In this document: piece by piece, positions 33,570-43,115 of the stretch
How the letters are laid out: the number at the start of each line of letters is the position of its first letter
Position numbering within the stretch: position 1 is the stretch's first letter
From: Georgenia thermotolerans
Lineage (GTDB): Bacteria; Actinomycetota; Actinomycetes; Actinomycetales; Actinomycetaceae
Direction of reading: 5' to 3'
Length of the DNA: 64,000 bases
NCBI RefSeq assembly: GCF_009193185.1
Contig: NZ_VUKF01000025.1
Location: 1-64,000, forward strand
Notes under the pieces: model-generated
Database searches by the model: none
What the model was told of the DNA's origin: nothing
Seen by the model: the letters and a program-made list of their open reading frames with translations, nothing else
Program-made: the position numbers and the translations under genes

Positions 33570-33588
33570 TCACACGTTGAAGCGGAAC
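33566..33588. repeat. attR: 3' end of ychF
   Basis: 23 nt shared with 20947-20969 (one mismatch). It includes the ychF stop codon and the codons for EFRFNV in part, so integration leaves the gene intact on this side. Confidence 0.85.
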
Positions 33589-34655
33589 TCCACGACGTCG
33601 CCGTCCTGCATGACGTAGTCCTTGCCCTCCATGCGCATCTTGCCGTGGGCCCGGGCCTCGGCCACCGAGCCGAGCTCGACGAGGTCGTCGAAGGAGATGA
33701 CTTCCGCCTTGATGAAGCCGCGCTCGAAGTCGGTGTGGATCACGCCCGCCGCCTGCGGGGCGGTCCAGCCCTTGTGGATGGTCCAGGCGCGGGCCTCCTT
33801 CGGCCCGGCGGTGAGGTAGGTCTGCAGGCCCAGGGTCTCGAAGCCCACCCGGGCGAGCTTGTCCAGGCCGGCCTCGTCCTGGCCCGTCTCGGCGAGCATC
33901 TCGGCGGCCTCGTCGGGCTCGAGCTCGACGAGCTCGGACTCGAACTTGGCGTCGAGGAAGATTGCCTCGGCCGGCGCGACGAGCTCGCGCAGCTCGGCCT
34001 GCATGGACTCGTCGGCCAGCCCGGCGTCGTCGGTGTTGAAGACGTAGATGAACGGCTTTGAGGTCATGAGCTGGAAGGTGGCGAGGACCTCGGGGTCGAG
34101 CCCCGCCGCCTGGGCGCCGGCGGAGAGCAGCGTGCCGGCCTCGAGCACCTTCATGGCGCCCTTGGCGGTCTCGAGCACCTCGGGGTCGGTCTTCTTGCCG
34201 CGCACCTCCTTCTCGAGGCGAGGCAGCGCCTTCTCCAGGGTCTGCATGTCGGCGAGGATCAGCTCGGTGGAGATGGTCTCGATGTCGTCCTTGGGGTCCA
34301 CCCGACCCTCGACGTGGACGACGTCGGAGTCCTGGAACGCGCGGGTGACCTGGCAGATCGCGTCGGCCTCGCGGATGTTCGCCAGGAACTGGTTGCCCAG
34401 GCCCTCGCCCTCGGAGGCGCCCTTGACGATGCCGGCGATGTCCACGAACGACACGGTGGCGGGCACGATCCGCTCGGAGCCGAACACTTCGGCGAGCTTG
34501 TCGAGGCGCTTGTCGGGCAGCGGCACCACGCCCACGTTCGGCTCGATGGTGGCGAAGGGGTAGTTCGCCGCGACGACGCTGGCGCGGGTCAGGGCGTTGA
34601 ACAGGGTCGACTTGCCGACGTTGGGCAGTCCCGCGATTCCGATGGTGAGGGCCAC
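33570..34655 (-). CDS. ychF: YchF/EngD translation-associated GTPase/ATPase
   Basis: 361 aa, full length for the universally conserved Obg-like YchF family, which hydrolyses ATP in preference to GTP and associates with ribosomes in the stress response. G1 is GLPNVGKSTLFNALT, followed by the family G3 region (VDIAGIVKGASEGEG) and NTDDAG in the G4 position. The protein ends QDGDVVEFRFNV, the TGS-domain terminus. The GTG at 34655 gives the standard MALTIGIAGLPNVGKS start. Its last codons are the attachment site of the element to its left, and remain in frame. Confidence 0.97.
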   Translation of the reverse strand: MALTIGIAGLPNVGKSTLFNALTRASVVAANYPFATIEPNVGVVPLPDKRLDKLAEVFGSERIVPATVSFVDIAGIVKGASEGEGLGNQFLANIREADAICQVTRAFQDSDVVHVEGRVDPKDDIETISTELILADMQTLEKALPRLEKEVRGKKTDPEVLETAKGAMKVLEAGTLLSAGAQAAGLDPEVLATFQLMTSKPFIYVFNTDDAGLADESMQAELRELVAPAEAIFLDAKFESELVELEPDEAAEMLAETGQDEAGLDKLARVGFETLGLQTYLTAGPKEARAWTIHKGWTAPQAAGVIHTDFERGFIKAEVISFDDLVELGSVAEARAHGKMRMEGKDYVMQDGDVVEFRFNV

Positions 34656-34777
34656 GTGGGCCGAGTCTACGTCCTGGCCACGCCGGCTCCGGCGTGAGGT
34701 TGCCCGCCCCGGCCCCCCGGGGCGGCCGCGGCGAGCCGGTGACCGCGATGTCGGTGGGGCCTGAGAAGGTGCCGGGC

Positions 34778-36004
34778 ATGCAGATGGTGACGGTGGTGCT
34801 GGTGGTTCTCGCGCTCGTCGTGGGCGCGGCGCTCGGGTTCGCGGTGGCCACCGCCCGGGCGGCGACGCGCGGCGGCGTGGGCGCGGGTTCGGCGGCGGAG
34901 ACGGCGGAGCTGCGGGCCCGGGCGGCCGCGGCGCAGGCGCGGGCGGAGCGGCTCGCCGAGGAGGTGGAGTCCCTCCAGGAGCGGGCGCGCCGGGACCACG
35001 ACGTGCTGCGCGCCCTCGCGCCGGTGCAGGCCACGCTCACCCAGGTCGGCGAGCACGTCGCGCTGCTCGAGCGCGAGCGCACCGAGCAGTACACCGTGCT
35101 CACCGAGCAGCTCCACCACGCCCGCCGCTCGGGCGTCGAGCTCCAGCGCACGACGGCGCAGCTGGAGTCGGCGCTGCGGTCCACCTCCGCGCGGGGCCAG
35201 TGGGGCGAGGTCGAGCTGCGCCGGGTGCTCGAGGCCTCGGGCATGATGCGGCACGTCGACTTCGTCGAGCAGCACTCGCTGGGCGCCGCCGGGGCGCCGG
35301 GCGGGCGCCGCGAGGCCAACGCCGGGCGCCCCGACGTCGTCGTGCACCTGCCCGGGGAGAAGTACCTCGCGGTGGACGCCAAGGTGCCCATGGACGCCTA
35401 CCTCGAGGCCAGCGCCATCGGCGAGCGGGCCACCGGTGAGGAGGCCGAGCGGCGCGAGCGGCTGCTCGCCGCCCACGCGCGGGCCCTGCGCGGGCACGTG
35501 GACGCCCTGGCCAAGCGCCGCTACCACGACCAGCTGCCCGGCTCCCCCGAGCTGGTCATCATGTTCGTGCCGTCCGAGGGGCTGCTGGCCAGCGCGCTAG
35601 AGGCCGACCCCGTCCTCCTCGAGCACGCCCTGCGCCAGGGCGTGGCGCCGACCTCGCCCGCCTCGCTGCTGGCGCTGCTGCGCACGACGGCGTCGATCTG
35701 GTCGGCCGAGCAGGTCACCGCCGAGGCGCGTGAGCTCCTCGCGCTGGGCCGCACCCTCTACGAGCGCCTCGGCGTCGTCGCCGGGCACCTCACCAGCCTG
35801 GGCCGGTCGCTGCGCTCGAGCGTGCAGCACTACAACAAGGTGGTGGGGTCGATCGAGCAGCGGCTCCTGGTCACCGCCCGGGACTTCGAGTCGCTGGCCA
35901 CCAAGGACCTCGACGTCGAGGCGATCGCCACCGACGACGCCCAGGTGCGCACCTTCACCGCGCCGGAGCTGGCACTGGCGGACCTGGAGGGCCGCTCGGC
36001 CTGA
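34778..36004 (+). CDS. rmuC: DNA recombination protein RmuC
   Basis: 408 aa. One N-terminal membrane helix (VTVVLVVLALVVGAALGFAV) is followed by a coiled coil of about 100 residues rich in Ala/Arg/Glu, then the RmuC domain with PDVVVHLPGEKYLAVDAKVP, a PD-(D/E)xK-like nuclease core, and NKVVGSIEQRLLVTARDFES near the end. RmuC limits inversions at short repeats in E. coli; the enzymology is unsettled. ATG 34778 has GAGAAGG upstream; ATG 34784 or 34748 are alternatives. Divergent from ychF. Confidence 0.9.
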   Translation: MQMVTVVLVVLALVVGAALGFAVATARAATRGGVGAGSAAETAELRARAAAAQARAERLAEEVESLQERARRDHDVLRALAPVQATLTQVGEHVALLERERTEQYTVLTEQLHHARRSGVELQRTTAQLESALRSTSARGQWGEVELRRVLEASGMMRHVDFVEQHSLGAAGAPGGRREANAGRPDVVVHLPGEKYLAVDAKVPMDAYLEASAIGERATGEEAERRERLLAAHARALRGHVDALAKRRYHDQLPGSPELVIMFVPSEGLLASALEADPVLLEHALRQGVAPTSPASLLALLRTTASIWSAEQVTAEARELLALGRTLYERLGVVAGHLTSLGRSLRSSVQHYNKVVGSIEQRLLVTARDFESLATKDLDVEAIATDDAQVRTFTAPELALADLEGRSA

Positions 36005-36036
36005 CCGCCCACGCCGGCACTCCCGCCGGCAGCGCG

Positions 36037-36071
36037 CGAGCCCCGACGTCGGCGTCCGACGTCGGGGCTCG
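36037..36071. terminator. Bidirectional terminator hairpin
   Basis: Perfect 16-bp stem (36037-36052 with 36056-36071) and 3-nt loop, between the convergent rmuC and ispH genes. No T-run. Confidence 0.75.
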
Positions 36072-36138
36072 TGCGTGTGTGCGGGACGAGGCCGAGGCCG
36101 TCAGCCTGGGCCTCGGGCATGCGCGGCCAGCTGCCGGC

Positions 36139-37254
36139 TCAGCCGTCGGCGCGGACGCGCTCCCGGCGCACCTTGTGGGGCCGGTCCGGCTGCTCGCCGG
36201 CGGCCTTGAGGTCCGCGCGCAGGTTCTTGGGCAGCGAGAACATGATGTCCTCCGTGGCGGTGCGCACCTCCTCGACCCCGGTGTAGCCGAGGTCCTTGAG
36301 CCGGTCGACCACGGTGCGCACGAGGATCTCGGGCACCGAGGCCCCGGAGGTCAGCCCCACGGTGGTAGCGCCCTCGAGCCAGGCGGGGTCGATCTCGTCG
36401 GCCTTGTCCACCCGGTAGGCCGCGCCCGCGCCCGCCTCCAGCGCCACCTCGACGAGCCGCACCGAGTTGGAGGAGTTCGCCGAGCCCACGACGATGACGA
36501 CGTCGGCGTCGGGGGCGAGCTTCTTGACCGCGACCTGGCGGTTCTGGGTGGCGTAGCAGATGTCGTCGCTGGGCGGGTCCTGCAGGTGCGGGAACCGCTC
36601 GCGCAGCAGGTTGACGGTCTGCATGGTCTCGTCCACCGACAAGGTGGTCTGGGAGAGCCAGATGACCTTCTCGGGGTCGCGGACCTCGACCTTGTCCACC
36701 TCGTGCGGGCCGTTGACCACCTGGATGTGCTCGGGGGCCTCGCCCTGGGTGCCCTCGACCTCCTCGTGCCCGTCGTGGCCGATGAGGAGGATGTCGTAGT
36801 CGTCGCTGGCGAAGCGCACGGCCTCCTTGTGTACCTTCGTCACCAGGGGGCAGGTGGCGTCGATGGTGGCCAGCCGGCGGGCCGCGGCCGCCGCGTGCAC
36901 GGCCGGGGAGACGCCGTGGGCGGAGAAGACCACCCGCGCCCCCTCGGGCACCTCGTCGGTCTCGTCGACGAAGATCGCGCCGCGCTCGGACAGCGTCTCG
37001 ACGACGAACTTGTTGTGCACGATCTCCTTGCGCACGTACACCGGGGCGCCGTACAGCGCCAGCGCCTTCTCGACGGCGTCGACCGCCCGGTCCACCCCGG
37101 CGCAGTAGCCGCGCGGGGCGGCGAGGAGGATCCGCTTGCCGTCGGGCGCCGGCTCGGACGGGATCGAGGAGGGGAAGGCCGAGGCGCCCGCGAGCGAGGA
37201 GCCGGCCGGGACCGCGGGCGCGGCGGGGCCGGTGGCGAGGGGTGCGGTGGTCAT
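36139..37254 (-). CDS. ispH: 4-hydroxy-3-methylbut-2-enyl diphosphate reductase
   Basis: 371 aa. IspH (LytB) catalyses the last step of the MEP isoprenoid pathway, reducing HMBPP to IPP and DMAPP with a [4Fe-4S] cluster. The three cluster cysteines are in [27 protein letters not shown] and [16 protein letters not shown]; the catalytic Glu segment [12 protein letters not shown] is present. About 45 residues of Ala/Pro-rich leader precede the domain. ATG 37254 was chosen as the first plausible start; the open frame beyond it to 37479 is a shadow of the opposite strand. It supplies precursor to the prenyl transferase at 49418-50173. Confidence 0.96.
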   Translation of the reverse strand: MTTAPLATGPAAPAVPAGSSLAGASAFPSSIPSEPAPDGKRILLAAPRGYCAGVDRAVDAVEKALALYGAPVYVRKEIVHNKFVVETLSERGAIFVDETDEVPEGARVVFSAHGVSPAVHAAAAARRLATIDATCPLVTKVHKEAVRFASDDYDILLIGHDGHEEVEGTQGEAPEHIQVVNGPHEVDKVEVRDPEKVIWLSQTTLSVDETMQTVNLLRERFPHLQDPPSDDICYATQNRQVAVKKLAPDADVVIVVGSANSSNSVRLVEVALEAGAGAAYRVDKADEIDPAWLEGATTVGLTSGASVPEILVRTVVDRLKDLGYTGVEEVRTATEDIMFSLPKNLRADLKAAGEQPDRPHKVRRERVRADG

Positions 37255-37333
37255 GGGGCCAGGGTACGTGGGGCCCGCCGGACGGGCCATGCCCCGTGTC
37301 CGACCCCACACCCGGCCATGGCAGCATGGCGCC

Positions 37334-37759
37334 ATGCCCACCAACCTGCTCGGCGAGCCCACGCCGACCCTGCTGCCCGAGGACCACCCCGACGTGCCGG
37401 CCCGCGCCGCCCTGGAGGCCGGCGAGGACCCGCGGGCGGTCGCCGCCCGCTTCCCCGCGGCCAGCCTTGCCTGGGCCACGCTCGCCCGCGCGGCGCTGGA
37501 GGCCGGCGACCCGGTGGCGGCCTACGCCTTCGCGCGCACCGGCTACCACCGCGGCCTCGACGCGCTGCGGCGGGCCGGGTGGCGCGGCGCCGGGCCGGTG
37601 CCCGCCGCCCACGCACCCAACCGCGGCTTCCTCCTGTCCGTCCTGGCCCTGGCCGACGCCGCCGCGGCGATCGGCGAGGACGACGAGGCAGTGCGCTGCC
37701 GCAAGCTGCTCGACGACTCCGACCCCACCGCCCGCGAGGTCCTCGCCGCCGGGCGCTGA
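37334..37759 (+). CDS. DUF3151 family protein
   Basis: 141 aa of the actinobacterial DUF3151 family, function unknown. It begins [20 protein letters not shown] and contains [20 protein letters not shown], then [20 protein letters not shown] and the conserved [20 protein letters not shown], which fits a helical, TPR-like fold. The start at ATG 37334 matches the family N-terminus. It lies 79 nt from the divergent ispH start and upstream of xseA. Confidence 0.85.
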   Translation: MPTNLLGEPTPTLLPEDHPDVPARAALEAGEDPRAVAARFPAASLAWATLARAALEAGDPVAAYAFARTGYHRGLDALRRAGWRGAGPVPAAHAPNRGFLLSVLALADAAAAIGEDDEAVRCRKLLDDSDPTAREVLAAGR

Positions 37760-37851
37760 CCGACGCCAGCGCCCGGCGCACCGCGCGCTGTGTCCACCGC
37801 CCCGCCGGCGGCTCGTGCCCGGCGTCGGCGGGCGGTGAGAGGGTGGGGGGC

Positions 37852-39267
37852 GTGAGCAGCACCGACCACGCCGCGCCCGCCCCGCGCCGCCTCGCCACGC
37901 GCGCCCTGGAGACCACGGCCGAGAACCCCTGGCCGGTGCGGCTGCTGTCGTCGAAGATCAACGACTACATCGCCCGCATGGCACCGCTGTGGGTCGAGGG
38001 GCAGATCGTCCAGCTCAACCGACGCCCCGGCGCCACCCTGGCCTTCCTCACGCTGCGCGACACCGACGCCGACATGTCCCTGCCGGTCGCCGTGCAGTCC
38101 CGGGTGCTCGCCGCGATGGCGACCCCGCTGCAGGAGGGCGCCCACGTCGTCGTCCACGCCAAGCCGACGTTCTGGCCCAAGCGCGGCTCGCTGCAACTGC
38201 AGGCCGACGAGCTGCGCCCGGTGGGCGTGGGCGAGCTGCTCGCGCGCATCGAGCACCTCAAGCGCGTGCTGGCCGCCGAGGGGCTGTTCGACGCCGAGCG
38301 GAAGGTCACGCTGCCCTTCCTGCCCCGCTGCGTCGGGCTGATCTGCGGGCGGGAGTCCAAGGCCGAGCACGACGTCGTCGTCAACGCCCACGCCCGCTGG
38401 CCCGCGCTGCGCTTCGAGATCCGCGAGGTCGCCGTCCAGGGCGCCCGGGCCGTGCCCGAGGTCATGGCTGCGCTGCGCGAGCTCGACGCCGACCCGGCCG
38501 TGGAGGTCATCGTCGTCGCCCGCGGCGGCGGGGCGGTGGAGGACCTGCTGCCCTTCTCCAACGAGGCCCTGGTCCGCGCCGCCGCGGCCTGCCGCACCCC
38601 GCTGGTCTCCGCCATCGGCCACGAGACCGACAGCCCGCTGCTGGACCTCGTGGCGGACTACCGGGCCTCGACCCCCACCGACGCCGCCAAGCACATCGTC
38701 CCCGACGTCGCCGAGCAGCGCCGCGGCCTGGCTCAGTCGCGCCAGCGCATCCGTGCGGCCATCACCGCACGGCTCGCCGCCGAGCAGCGCGGCCTGGACC
38801 ACCTGCGCTCCCGGCCGGTCGTGGCCAACCCCCACGCGCTCGTCACCGCCCGCGCGGAGGAGGTCGAGCGGCTGCGCGCCACCGCGCTGCGGGCCGTCAC
38901 CTGGCGCACCGACCGGGCGGCGGACGAGCTGCGCGGCGCCCGGTCCCAGCTGCGGGCCCTCTCCCCCGCCGCCACCCTCGCCCGCGGCTATGCCGTCCTG
39001 CGCGACGACACCGGACGAGTGGTCCGCTCCCCCGACGACGTCCGGACCGGCCAGCGCCTCGAGGCGCTGCTCGCGGCCGGCCGGCTCGGCGTCGAGGTCC
39101 TCCCTCAACCCGCTGAGACCGACCCGACCGCGGACGGTCAGATCGACCCGGCCGCCGACAACCCGACCGACGCCGCCGCGGATAACAAGTCCGCCCCCGC
39201 CGCGCCCCCGACCGAAACGCCTGCCGACGGCCAGACCGCGCCGTCTGCGGACGCCCGAGCCCTGTAG
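37852..39267 (+). CDS. xseA: Exodeoxyribonuclease VII large subunit
   Basis: 471 aa. An N-terminal OB fold (LWVEGQIVQLNRRPGATLAF, LTLRDTDADMSLPVAV) is followed by the catalytic domain (GLICGRESKAEHDVVVNA, VIVVARGGGAVEDLLPFSNE, SAIGHETDSPLLDLVADYRA), then a long helical region and the ALSPAATLARGYAVLRDD terminus. The last 55 residues are an Asp/Pro/Ala-rich low-complexity tail not needed for the family. The GTG at 37852 has a GAGAGGG box upstream. With XseB it degrades single-stranded DNA. Confidence 0.95.
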   Translation: MSSTDHAAPAPRRLATRALETTAENPWPVRLLSSKINDYIARMAPLWVEGQIVQLNRRPGATLAFLTLRDTDADMSLPVAVQSRVLAAMATPLQEGAHVVVHAKPTFWPKRGSLQLQADELRPVGVGELLARIEHLKRVLAAEGLFDAERKVTLPFLPRCVGLICGRESKAEHDVVVNAHARWPALRFEIREVAVQGARAVPEVMAALRELDADPAVEVIVVARGGGAVEDLLPFSNEALVRAAAACRTPLVSAIGHETDSPLLDLVADYRASTPTDAAKHIVPDVAEQRRGLAQSRQRIRAAITARLAAEQRGLDHLRSRPVVANPHALVTARAEEVERLRATALRAVTWRTDRAADELRGARSQLRALSPAATLARGYAVLRDDTGRVVRSPDDVRTGQRLEALLAAGRLGVEVLPQPAETDPTADGQIDPAADNPTDAAADNKSAPAAPPTETPADGQTAPSADARAL

Positions 39268-39279
39268 GAGACTGAACCC

Positions 39280-39594
39280 GTGAGCCAGACAGACGCGGCC
39301 GAGCGGCCGGAGGTGTCCAGCCTGTCCTACGAGCAGGCCCGCGACGAACTGCTCGAGGTGGTCCACCGCCTCGAGGCCGGCTCCACCACCCTGGAGGACG
39401 CCCTGGCGCTGTGGGAGCGCGGCGAGGCCCTGGCGTCCCGCTGCCAGGCCTGGCTCGACGGCGCCCGCGAGCGCCTGGACGCCGCCCGGGCACGCGACGG
39501 CGAGCGCCGCGCCCCGTCGGCCCAGAACCCGGAGGCCGCGCGCGAGGCCGCCCTCGAGGACGCCGCCGCCGGTCTGGGCGAGGAGGACGCATGA
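39280..39594 (+). CDS. xseB: Exodeoxyribonuclease VII small subunit
   Basis: 104 aa. [20 protein letters not shown], then [20 protein letters not shown] is the XseB helical hairpin; an Ala/Glu-rich tail follows. GTG 39280 has GGAG upstream and lies 12 nt after xseA. Its stop overlaps the PfkB kinase start by 4 nt (ATGA). Confidence 0.95.
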   Translation: MSQTDAAERPEVSSLSYEQARDELLEVVHRLEAGSTTLEDALALWERGEALASRCQAWLDGARERLDAARARDGERRAPSAQNPEAAREAALEDAAAGLGEEDA

Positions 39595-40730
39595 GCCAGG
39601 GCCACCGTCCGATGGAGCCCGACGACGCCCCGCCCGCGCGGGCGGGCGCCGCCCCGGGCGGCACCGCACAGGACGTGCCCGCCCGGTCGCCCAAGGCGCC
39701 CGCCAAGCACGACCCGTTCCGCCCCACGGGCGACCCCGAGCTGACGGCTCGCCCGCCCGCCACCTCCCTCGCCTATCGCCCTGGGGAGCACCGGCTGCCC
39801 GGCGAGCACGACGACGGCGCCGCGCTCGTCGTCGGCGAGGCGCTCATCGACATCGTCGAGCGGCCCGGCGAGGAGCCCTCGGGCCACCCGGGCGGTTCGC
39901 CGGCCAACGTGGCCGTCGGCCTGGCCCGGCTCGGCCGCGACGTCGAGCTGGTCAGCTGGTTCGCCGCCGACGCGCACGGCAGCGTCCTGCGGTCCCACCT
40001 GGAGCTGGAGAACGTCCGGCTCTCGGCGGCCTCGGCGCGGGCCGTGCGGACCTCCACCGCCCGGGCCCGCCTGGACGCCGCGGGCAGCGCGACCTATGAG
40101 TTCGACCTCGAGTGGGCCCCGCCCGTCCCCGAGCCCGTCGTCGCGCCGGTCGTGCTGCACACCGGGTCGATCGCGGCGGTGCTCGAGCCCGGCGCCGCCA
40201 CGGTCGCCCAGACGGTGGCCCGCTACCGCGACGTCGCGACGATCAGCTACGACCCCAACATCCGGCCCGCGCTCATGGGCGACGCGCGCCAGACCCTGGC
40301 CGTCGTGGAGCGGTTCGTCGCGCATTCCGACGTCGTGAAGGTCTCCGACGAGGACCTGGCCTGGCTGGCCCCCGGGGCCGACCCGCAGGAGGTCGCCCGC
40401 CGGTGGCTGGCCGCCGGCCCGGCGCTGGTCGTCGTCACGCACGGCCCCGGCGGGGCCTGGGCGGTCACGGCCGGCGGCCTGGAGCACCGCGTGCCGGCGG
40501 CACCCTCCCAGGTGGTTGACACCGTCGGTGCCGGGGACTCCTTCACCGCCGGCCTCCTCGACGGGCTGTGGGCCGCGGGGCTGCTGGGGGCCGACCACCG
40601 CGAGTCGCTGCGGTCCATCGACGCCGGCACCCTCGAGCGGGTGCTGGACCAGGCGGCCCGGATCGCCGCCATCACGGTCTCCCGCGAGGGCGCGAACCCG
40701 CCCACCCGGGCCGAACTGACGGCCGAGTAG
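39591..40730 (+). CDS. PfkB-family carbohydrate kinase (fructokinase-like)
   Basis: 379 aa. After about 75 residues of variable linker the ribokinase fold starts at [16 protein letters not shown]. The first signature is [20 protein letters not shown]; the C-terminal motif [20 protein letters not shown] contains the catalytic Asp and anion hole (GAGDS). The arrangement matches sugar kinases, most likely fructokinase. ATG 39591 is coupled to the xseB stop. The long N-terminal extension is unusual for the family (about 300 aa). Confidence 0.9.
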   Translation: MSQGHRPMEPDDAPPARAGAAPGGTAQDVPARSPKAPAKHDPFRPTGDPELTARPPATSLAYRPGEHRLPGEHDDGAALVVGEALIDIVERPGEEPSGHPGGSPANVAVGLARLGRDVELVSWFAADAHGSVLRSHLELENVRLSAASARAVRTSTARARLDAAGSATYEFDLEWAPPVPEPVVAPVVLHTGSIAAVLEPGAATVAQTVARYRDVATISYDPNIRPALMGDARQTLAVVERFVAHSDVVKVSDEDLAWLAPGADPQEVARRWLAAGPALVVVTHGPGGAWAVTAGGLEHRVPAAPSQVVDTVGAGDSFTAGLLDGLWAAGLLGADHRESLRSIDAGTLERVLDQAARIAAITVSREGANPPTRAELTAE

Positions 40731-40840
40731 CGCAGGCGGCGCCGCGGCCGAGTAGCGCGCCGGCGGAGGCCACCCCGGATAGCGCACCGGCGGGGGTCAC
40801 CGCGGCCAGCGCACGGGCGCATCCGCGCGGCGATGTCATG

Positions 40841-40872
40841 CGCCGGGGCGTTTCCGCGGAAACGCCCCGGCG
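40841..40872. terminator. Perfect 32-nt palindrome, probable bidirectional terminator
   Basis: CGCCGGGGCGTTTCCG followed directly by its reverse complement. It stands between the PfkB gene end (40730, plus) and the ABC ATPase gene end (40970, minus). No T-run. Confidence 0.7.
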
Positions 40873-40901
40873 ATCCTCGTGCGCGTGGTGCCGGACGTCG
40901 C

Positions 40902-40958
40902 GCGCCGAACTAGACGTTTCGCGCCCAACTTGACGTCTCGCGCCCAACTTGACGTCTC
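40902..40958. repeat. Three tandem copies of a 19-nt repeat
   Basis: Unit GCGCCCAACTTGACGTCTC. Copies at 40921-40939 and 40940-40958 are identical; the copy at 40902-40920 has three mismatches. It is noncoding, just past the ABC ATPase stop. Confidence 0.85.
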
Positions 40959-40969
40959 GCCGCGAGGGG

Positions 40970-42244
40970 TCAGGCGGGCTGGGTGGCCGTCTCCCGCTCG
41001 GCGGCGCGCTGCTTCGCCCGCTCCAGGGCCCGCTGGCGCTGCCGCTTGGCGTTCTCGTCGAGCTGCTCGGCGCGGGCGTCGTCGCGCGTGAGGTTGTCGC
41101 CGGACTCGGGGTCGAAGACGTGGATCGTCGTCGGGTCGAACCACAGGGTGGCGACGTCCCCGTCGCCGATGGGGCTGGCCGCGTCCAGCGCCACGACCAG
41201 CTGCGAGCGCACGCCCTCGCCCTCGAGCTCGCGGTCGAGCTCCTCGAGCTTGGCCCGCACGCTCTCGTGGATCTGGTAGGGCACGTAGGCGTAGAGCACC
41301 TCGCCGAGCCACTCGGTGACGTCGACGTTGGCCTCGAAGCTCACCCCGCGAGCGCGCTTCTCCTCGGTGACGGCGTCGGCGTCCTGGAAGCCGTCGGGCC
41401 GGATGCCCACGATCACGGAATCCCTGTTGCCGATGGCGGCGCGCAGCCGGTCGTCCATGGGCACGTCCGCGATCGGCAGGCGCAGGACGTCGCCCTCGAC
41501 GAACCCGGCCAGGAAGTTCATCGGCGGGGAGCCGATGAAGCCGGCCACGAAGAGGTTCACCGGCTGCTCGTACAGCGCGCGGGGGCTGGCCACCTGCTGC
41601 AGGATGCCGCGGCGCAGCACGGCCACCCGGTCGCCCAGCGTCATGGCCTCGGTCTGGTCGTGGGTGACGTAGACCGTGGTGATCCCGAGGTTGCGCTGCA
41701 GGCGGGCGATCTCGGTGCGCATCTGCCCGCGCAGCTTGGCGTCGAGGTTGGACAGCGGCTCGTCGAAGAGGAACGCCCGGGCCTCGCGGACGATCGCGCG
41801 GCCCATGGCGACGCGCTGGCGCTGGCCGCCGGAGAGGTTCGCCGGCTTGCGGTCGAGGTGCTCGTCGAGCTCGAGCAGGCTCGAGGCGCGGCGCACCCGC
41901 TGGTCGATCTCCTCGTTGCTGAAGTGGCCCTTCTGCAGCCGCAGCGGGAAGGCGATGTTCTCGTAGACCGTCAGGTGCGGGTACAGGGCGTAGTTCTGGA
42001 ACACCATCGCCAGGTCGCGGTCACGGGGGGCCTTGTCGTTGACGACCTCGTCGCCGATGCGCATGGTGCCCGACGTGATGTCCTCCAGGCCCACGATCAT
42101 CCGCAGGAGCGTGGACTTCCCGCAGCCCGAGGGCCCCACGAGGATGACGAACTCGCCGTCGTCGATCGCCAGGGACACGTCGTTGACGGCCGGGAACCCG
42201 TCGCCGTACTGCTTGACGATGTGGTCCATGGTGATGGATGCCAT
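40970..42244 (-). CDS. Carbohydrate ABC transporter ATPase, MsmK/UgpC type
   Basis: 424 aa. The ATPase domain has Walker A GPSGCGKSTLLRMIVG, Q-loop MVFQNYALYPHLTVYENIAF, signature [15 protein letters not shown], Walker B AFLFDEPLSNLD and the switch VYVTHDQTEAMTL. The C-terminal 150 residues form the OB-fold regulatory domain found in sugar-importer ATPases. A Lys/Arg/Gln-rich tail ends the protein. ATG 42244 has AGGAGGAG upstream. It closes the operon of binding protein and two permeases; ATPases of this type can serve several sugar importers. Confidence 0.94.
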   Translation of the reverse strand: MASITMDHIVKQYGDGFPAVNDVSLAIDDGEFVILVGPSGCGKSTLLRMIVGLEDITSGTMRIGDEVVNDKAPRDRDLAMVFQNYALYPHLTVYENIAFPLRLQKGHFSNEEIDQRVRRASSLLELDEHLDRKPANLSGGQRQRVAMGRAIVREARAFLFDEPLSNLDAKLRGQMRTEIARLQRNLGITTVYVTHDQTEAMTLGDRVAVLRRGILQQVASPRALYEQPVNLFVAGFIGSPPMNFLAGFVEGDVLRLPIADVPMDDRLRAAIGNRDSVIVGIRPDGFQDADAVTEEKRARGVSFEANVDVTEWLGEVLYAYVPYQIHESVRAKLEELDRELEGEGVRSQLVVALDAASPIGDGDVATLWFDPTTIHVFDPESGDNLTRDDARAEQLDENAKRQRQRALERAKQRAAERETATQPA

Positions 42245-42273
42245 TGGGGCTCTCCTCCTTCGCGTCAGGGCGG

Positions 42274-43113
42274 TCAGCCCTTGACGGCTCCCTGGGTCAG
42301 TCCGGACACGATCTGGCGCTGGAAGAGCACCACGAGGATCACGACCGGGATGGTGACGATGATGGATGCGGCCGAGATGGCGCCGGTGGGCTCCTCGAAG
42401 TAGGACGCCCCGGTGAAGAACGCCAGCGCGGCGGGCACCGGCCGGGCGGCGCTGGTCGAGGTCAGCGAGATGCCGTAGACGAAGTCGTTCCAGGCGATGA
42501 AGAACGCGATGAGCGCCGTGGTGAACACCCCGGGGGCGGCCAGCGGGACGATCGCCTTGCGGAACGCCTGCCAGGGGGTGGCGCCGTCCACCTGCGCCGC
42601 CTGCTCCAGCTCCCAGGGGATCTGCCGGAAGAACGCGGACAGGGTCCAGATCGAGATCGGCAGGGTCAGGGACAGGTAGGGGATGATCAGGCCCGGCCAG
42701 GTGTCGTACAGCCCGATGTTGCGCCACAGGTTGAACAGCGGCGTGACGATGGAGATCACCGGGAAGATGGACACGCCCAGCGCGGTGGTGAGGATGATCC
42801 GCTTGCCGGGGAAGTCCAGGCGGGCGATGGCGTAGGCGCAGAACGTCGCCAGCACGACGGCGATCGCGGTGGCGATCAGCGAGATGCCGATGGAGTTGCG
42901 CAGCGCCGGCAGGAACAGGCTCTGGGCGGACCCGACGAGGATCTGGTCGTAGTTCTCCCACGTCGGGTGCGGCGGGAGGAACGTGCCGGAGTTGATCTCG
43001 CTGCTGGCCTTCAGCGAGGTCATGAAGATCGACAGGACCGGGAACAGGGCGTAGACGAGGACCAGGACGGCGATGATCGTCCAGGCCACCTTCTGCCGCG
43101 TCGTGAGGCGCAC
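42274..43113 (-). CDS. Carbohydrate ABC transporter permease (MalG-like)
   Basis: 279 aa with about six membrane helices. It begins with a single N-terminal helix (VAWTIIAVLVLVYALFPVLS) and carries the MalG coupling loop EQAAQVDGATPWQAFRKAIV with PLAAPG following. GTG 43113 has GGGGGA upstream, 3 nt after the stop of the MalF-like gene. It pairs with that permease to form the channel. Confidence 0.93.
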   Translation of the reverse strand: MRLTTRQKVAWTIIAVLVLVYALFPVLSIFMTSLKASSEINSGTFLPPHPTWENYDQILVGSAQSLFLPALRNSIGISLIATAIAVVLATFCAYAIARLDFPGKRIILTTALGVSIFPVISIVTPLFNLWRNIGLYDTWPGLIIPYLSLTLPISIWTLSAFFRQIPWELEQAAQVDGATPWQAFRKAIVPLAAPGVFTTALIAFFIAWNDFVYGISLTSTSAARPVPAALAFFTGASYFEEPTGAISAASIIVTIPVVILVVLFQRQIVSGLTQGAVKG

Positions 43114-43115
43114 GG

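Larger units (their letters stand above)
20947..33588. mobile_element. Integrative mobilizable element inserted at the 3' end of ychF
   Basis: About 12.6 kb bounded by a 23-bp direct repeat (20947-20969 and 33566-33588, one mismatch). The repeat is the last codons of ychF. The right copy completes the intact ychF gene (stop at 33570); the left copy still reads FRFNV-stop on the minus strand but is detached from any gene. Inside are a tyrosine integrase, an excisionase-like HTH protein, an XRE regulator and a MobF relaxase, with no type IV secretion or coupling-protein genes, so it would need a helper for transfer. Base composition is visibly less GC-rich than the flanks, most clearly at 29.8-33.3 kb. 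Confidence 0.85.

Noticed and set aside
36079-37851. Continuous plus-strand frame upstream of xseA (would make a 1062-aa protein)
   Set aside because: The part before 37852 is antisense to ispH and has low-complexity composition; OB-fold homology starts at the GTG 37852.
40902-40958. CRISPR-like repeat array
   Set aside because: Repeats are directly adjacent without spacers, only three copies, and no cas genes are present.
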